Origin: an uncultured Sphingorhabdus sp.
GTDB taxonomy: Bacteria > Pseudomonadota > Alphaproteobacteria > Sphingomonadales > Sphingomonadaceae
Assembly: GCA_937873665.1 (NCBI GenBank)
Contig: CALMYW010000301.1
Coordinates: forward strand, 1-14,379
DNA length: 14,379 bases
Direction: 5' to 3'
Below, piece after piece: positions 14,061-14,379 of this stretch. Position 1 is the stretch's first letter. Each line of letters begins with the position of its first letter. The position numbers were made by a program, and so were the translations under genes. The notes under the pieces are model-generated. The model was not told where the DNA came from. It worked only from the letters and a program-made list of their open reading frames with translations, and did not search any database.

Positions 14061-14379
14061 TGACCATGCTCCTTCCTGTTTCGGCGGCCATGTCGGTGGG
14101 GTAAGCTCAGCTTTGCAAGCCTTGCGCGCCGTTGCTCGCAGGGTGGCGAAAGATCAAAAAACGTAGCGTATATGGGTTGCGAGGAAATCTGCGAGGTCAG
14201 AGCACAAACTGCTTAGTGACGGCAGTTATCGCGAAACCTTGCTTCGATTTATGCATTCGGATCAACTAAGTCGACGACTCAGGCCGGAAAAAGAGAGACA
14301 ATCCAATGCTGAAGAACCAGCCGTGCTAGGCTCAGGACCCATTGATCCGAGAGGCATGATCTGATTCAGGCTCCGCAAG
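14061..14379. other. Non-coding region upstream of traG
   Basis: About 320 bases to the window edge with no convincing gene on either strand. It should contain the traG promoter, but I see no clear -35/-10 pair. Visible elements are a direct repeat TGCGAGG (14178-14184 and 14190-14196, spaced 12 bases, about one helical turn), and the words GTGGCGAAAG and AGATCAAAA (14143-14159), both also found upstream of trbB. Any oriT or attachment site is not recognisable to me here. Confidence 0.4.

Noticed and set aside
1..14379. CRISPR arrays, tRNA/rRNA genes, insertion-sequence ends
   Set aside because: No regularly spaced repeats, no RNA gene signatures and no transposase or integrase motifs were seen.

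Overview
The window looks like part of a conjugative element (an integrative and conjugative element or a plasmid) from a GC-rich alphaproteobacterium. A sphingomonad or Erythrobacter-like host is my best guess, judged from protein flavour and codon use rather than from any marker gene. The evidence for conjugation is a minus-strand set in the usual order for IncP-like/Tn4371-like transfer clusters: traG (VirD4 coupling ATPase, 14060-12072), a CopG-type ribbon-helix-helix gene (12075-11695), then trbB, trbC, trbD and the first third of trbE (2449 down to 1, running off the left edge). Junctions inside each half are overlapping or only a few bases apart.

The two halves are separated by about 9 kb of unrelated cargo (roughly 2.5-11.69 kb), and much of this cargo is visibly less GC-rich than the transfer genes. 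The cargo reads as a defence island. From left to right: (1) a minus-strand pair, an XRE-type regulator and an ImmA/IrrE-type zinc metalloprotease, overlapping by 4 bases; (2) a divergent plus-strand three-gene operon consisting of a tandem class III nucleotide cyclase, an E2-like (ubiquitin-conjugating fold) protein with a Cys-rich tail, and a cyclic-nucleotide-binding plus TIR-like (CAP12/Pycsar TIR, PF10137-type) effector; (3) a convergent 1390-residue single-chain type IIG-like restriction-modification enzyme on the minus strand.

The three-gene operon is the most interesting object. Cyclase plus CNB-TIR effector is the architecture of a Pycsar anti-phage system: the cyclase would make a cyclic mononucleotide on infection, and the effector would bind it and destroy NAD+. 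The added E2-like gene is a feature I associate with CBASS rather than Pycsar. The two cyclase domains look complementary: the first has lost the metal-binding Asp residues but keeps the Asn-containing motif, while the second has the Asp residues but has lost the Asn/Arg motif. One composite active site is therefore likely.

The roughly 180-base divergent intergenic region (3901-4079) carries three copies of a TACGAA-type repeat. One sits inside the likely promoter of the XRE gene and two lie in front of the cyclase. This suggests that the XRE repressor controls both itself and the defence operon, with the ImmA-like protease as a possible de-repressor. I saw no tRNA, rRNA, CRISPR array, integrase, transposase or IS end.
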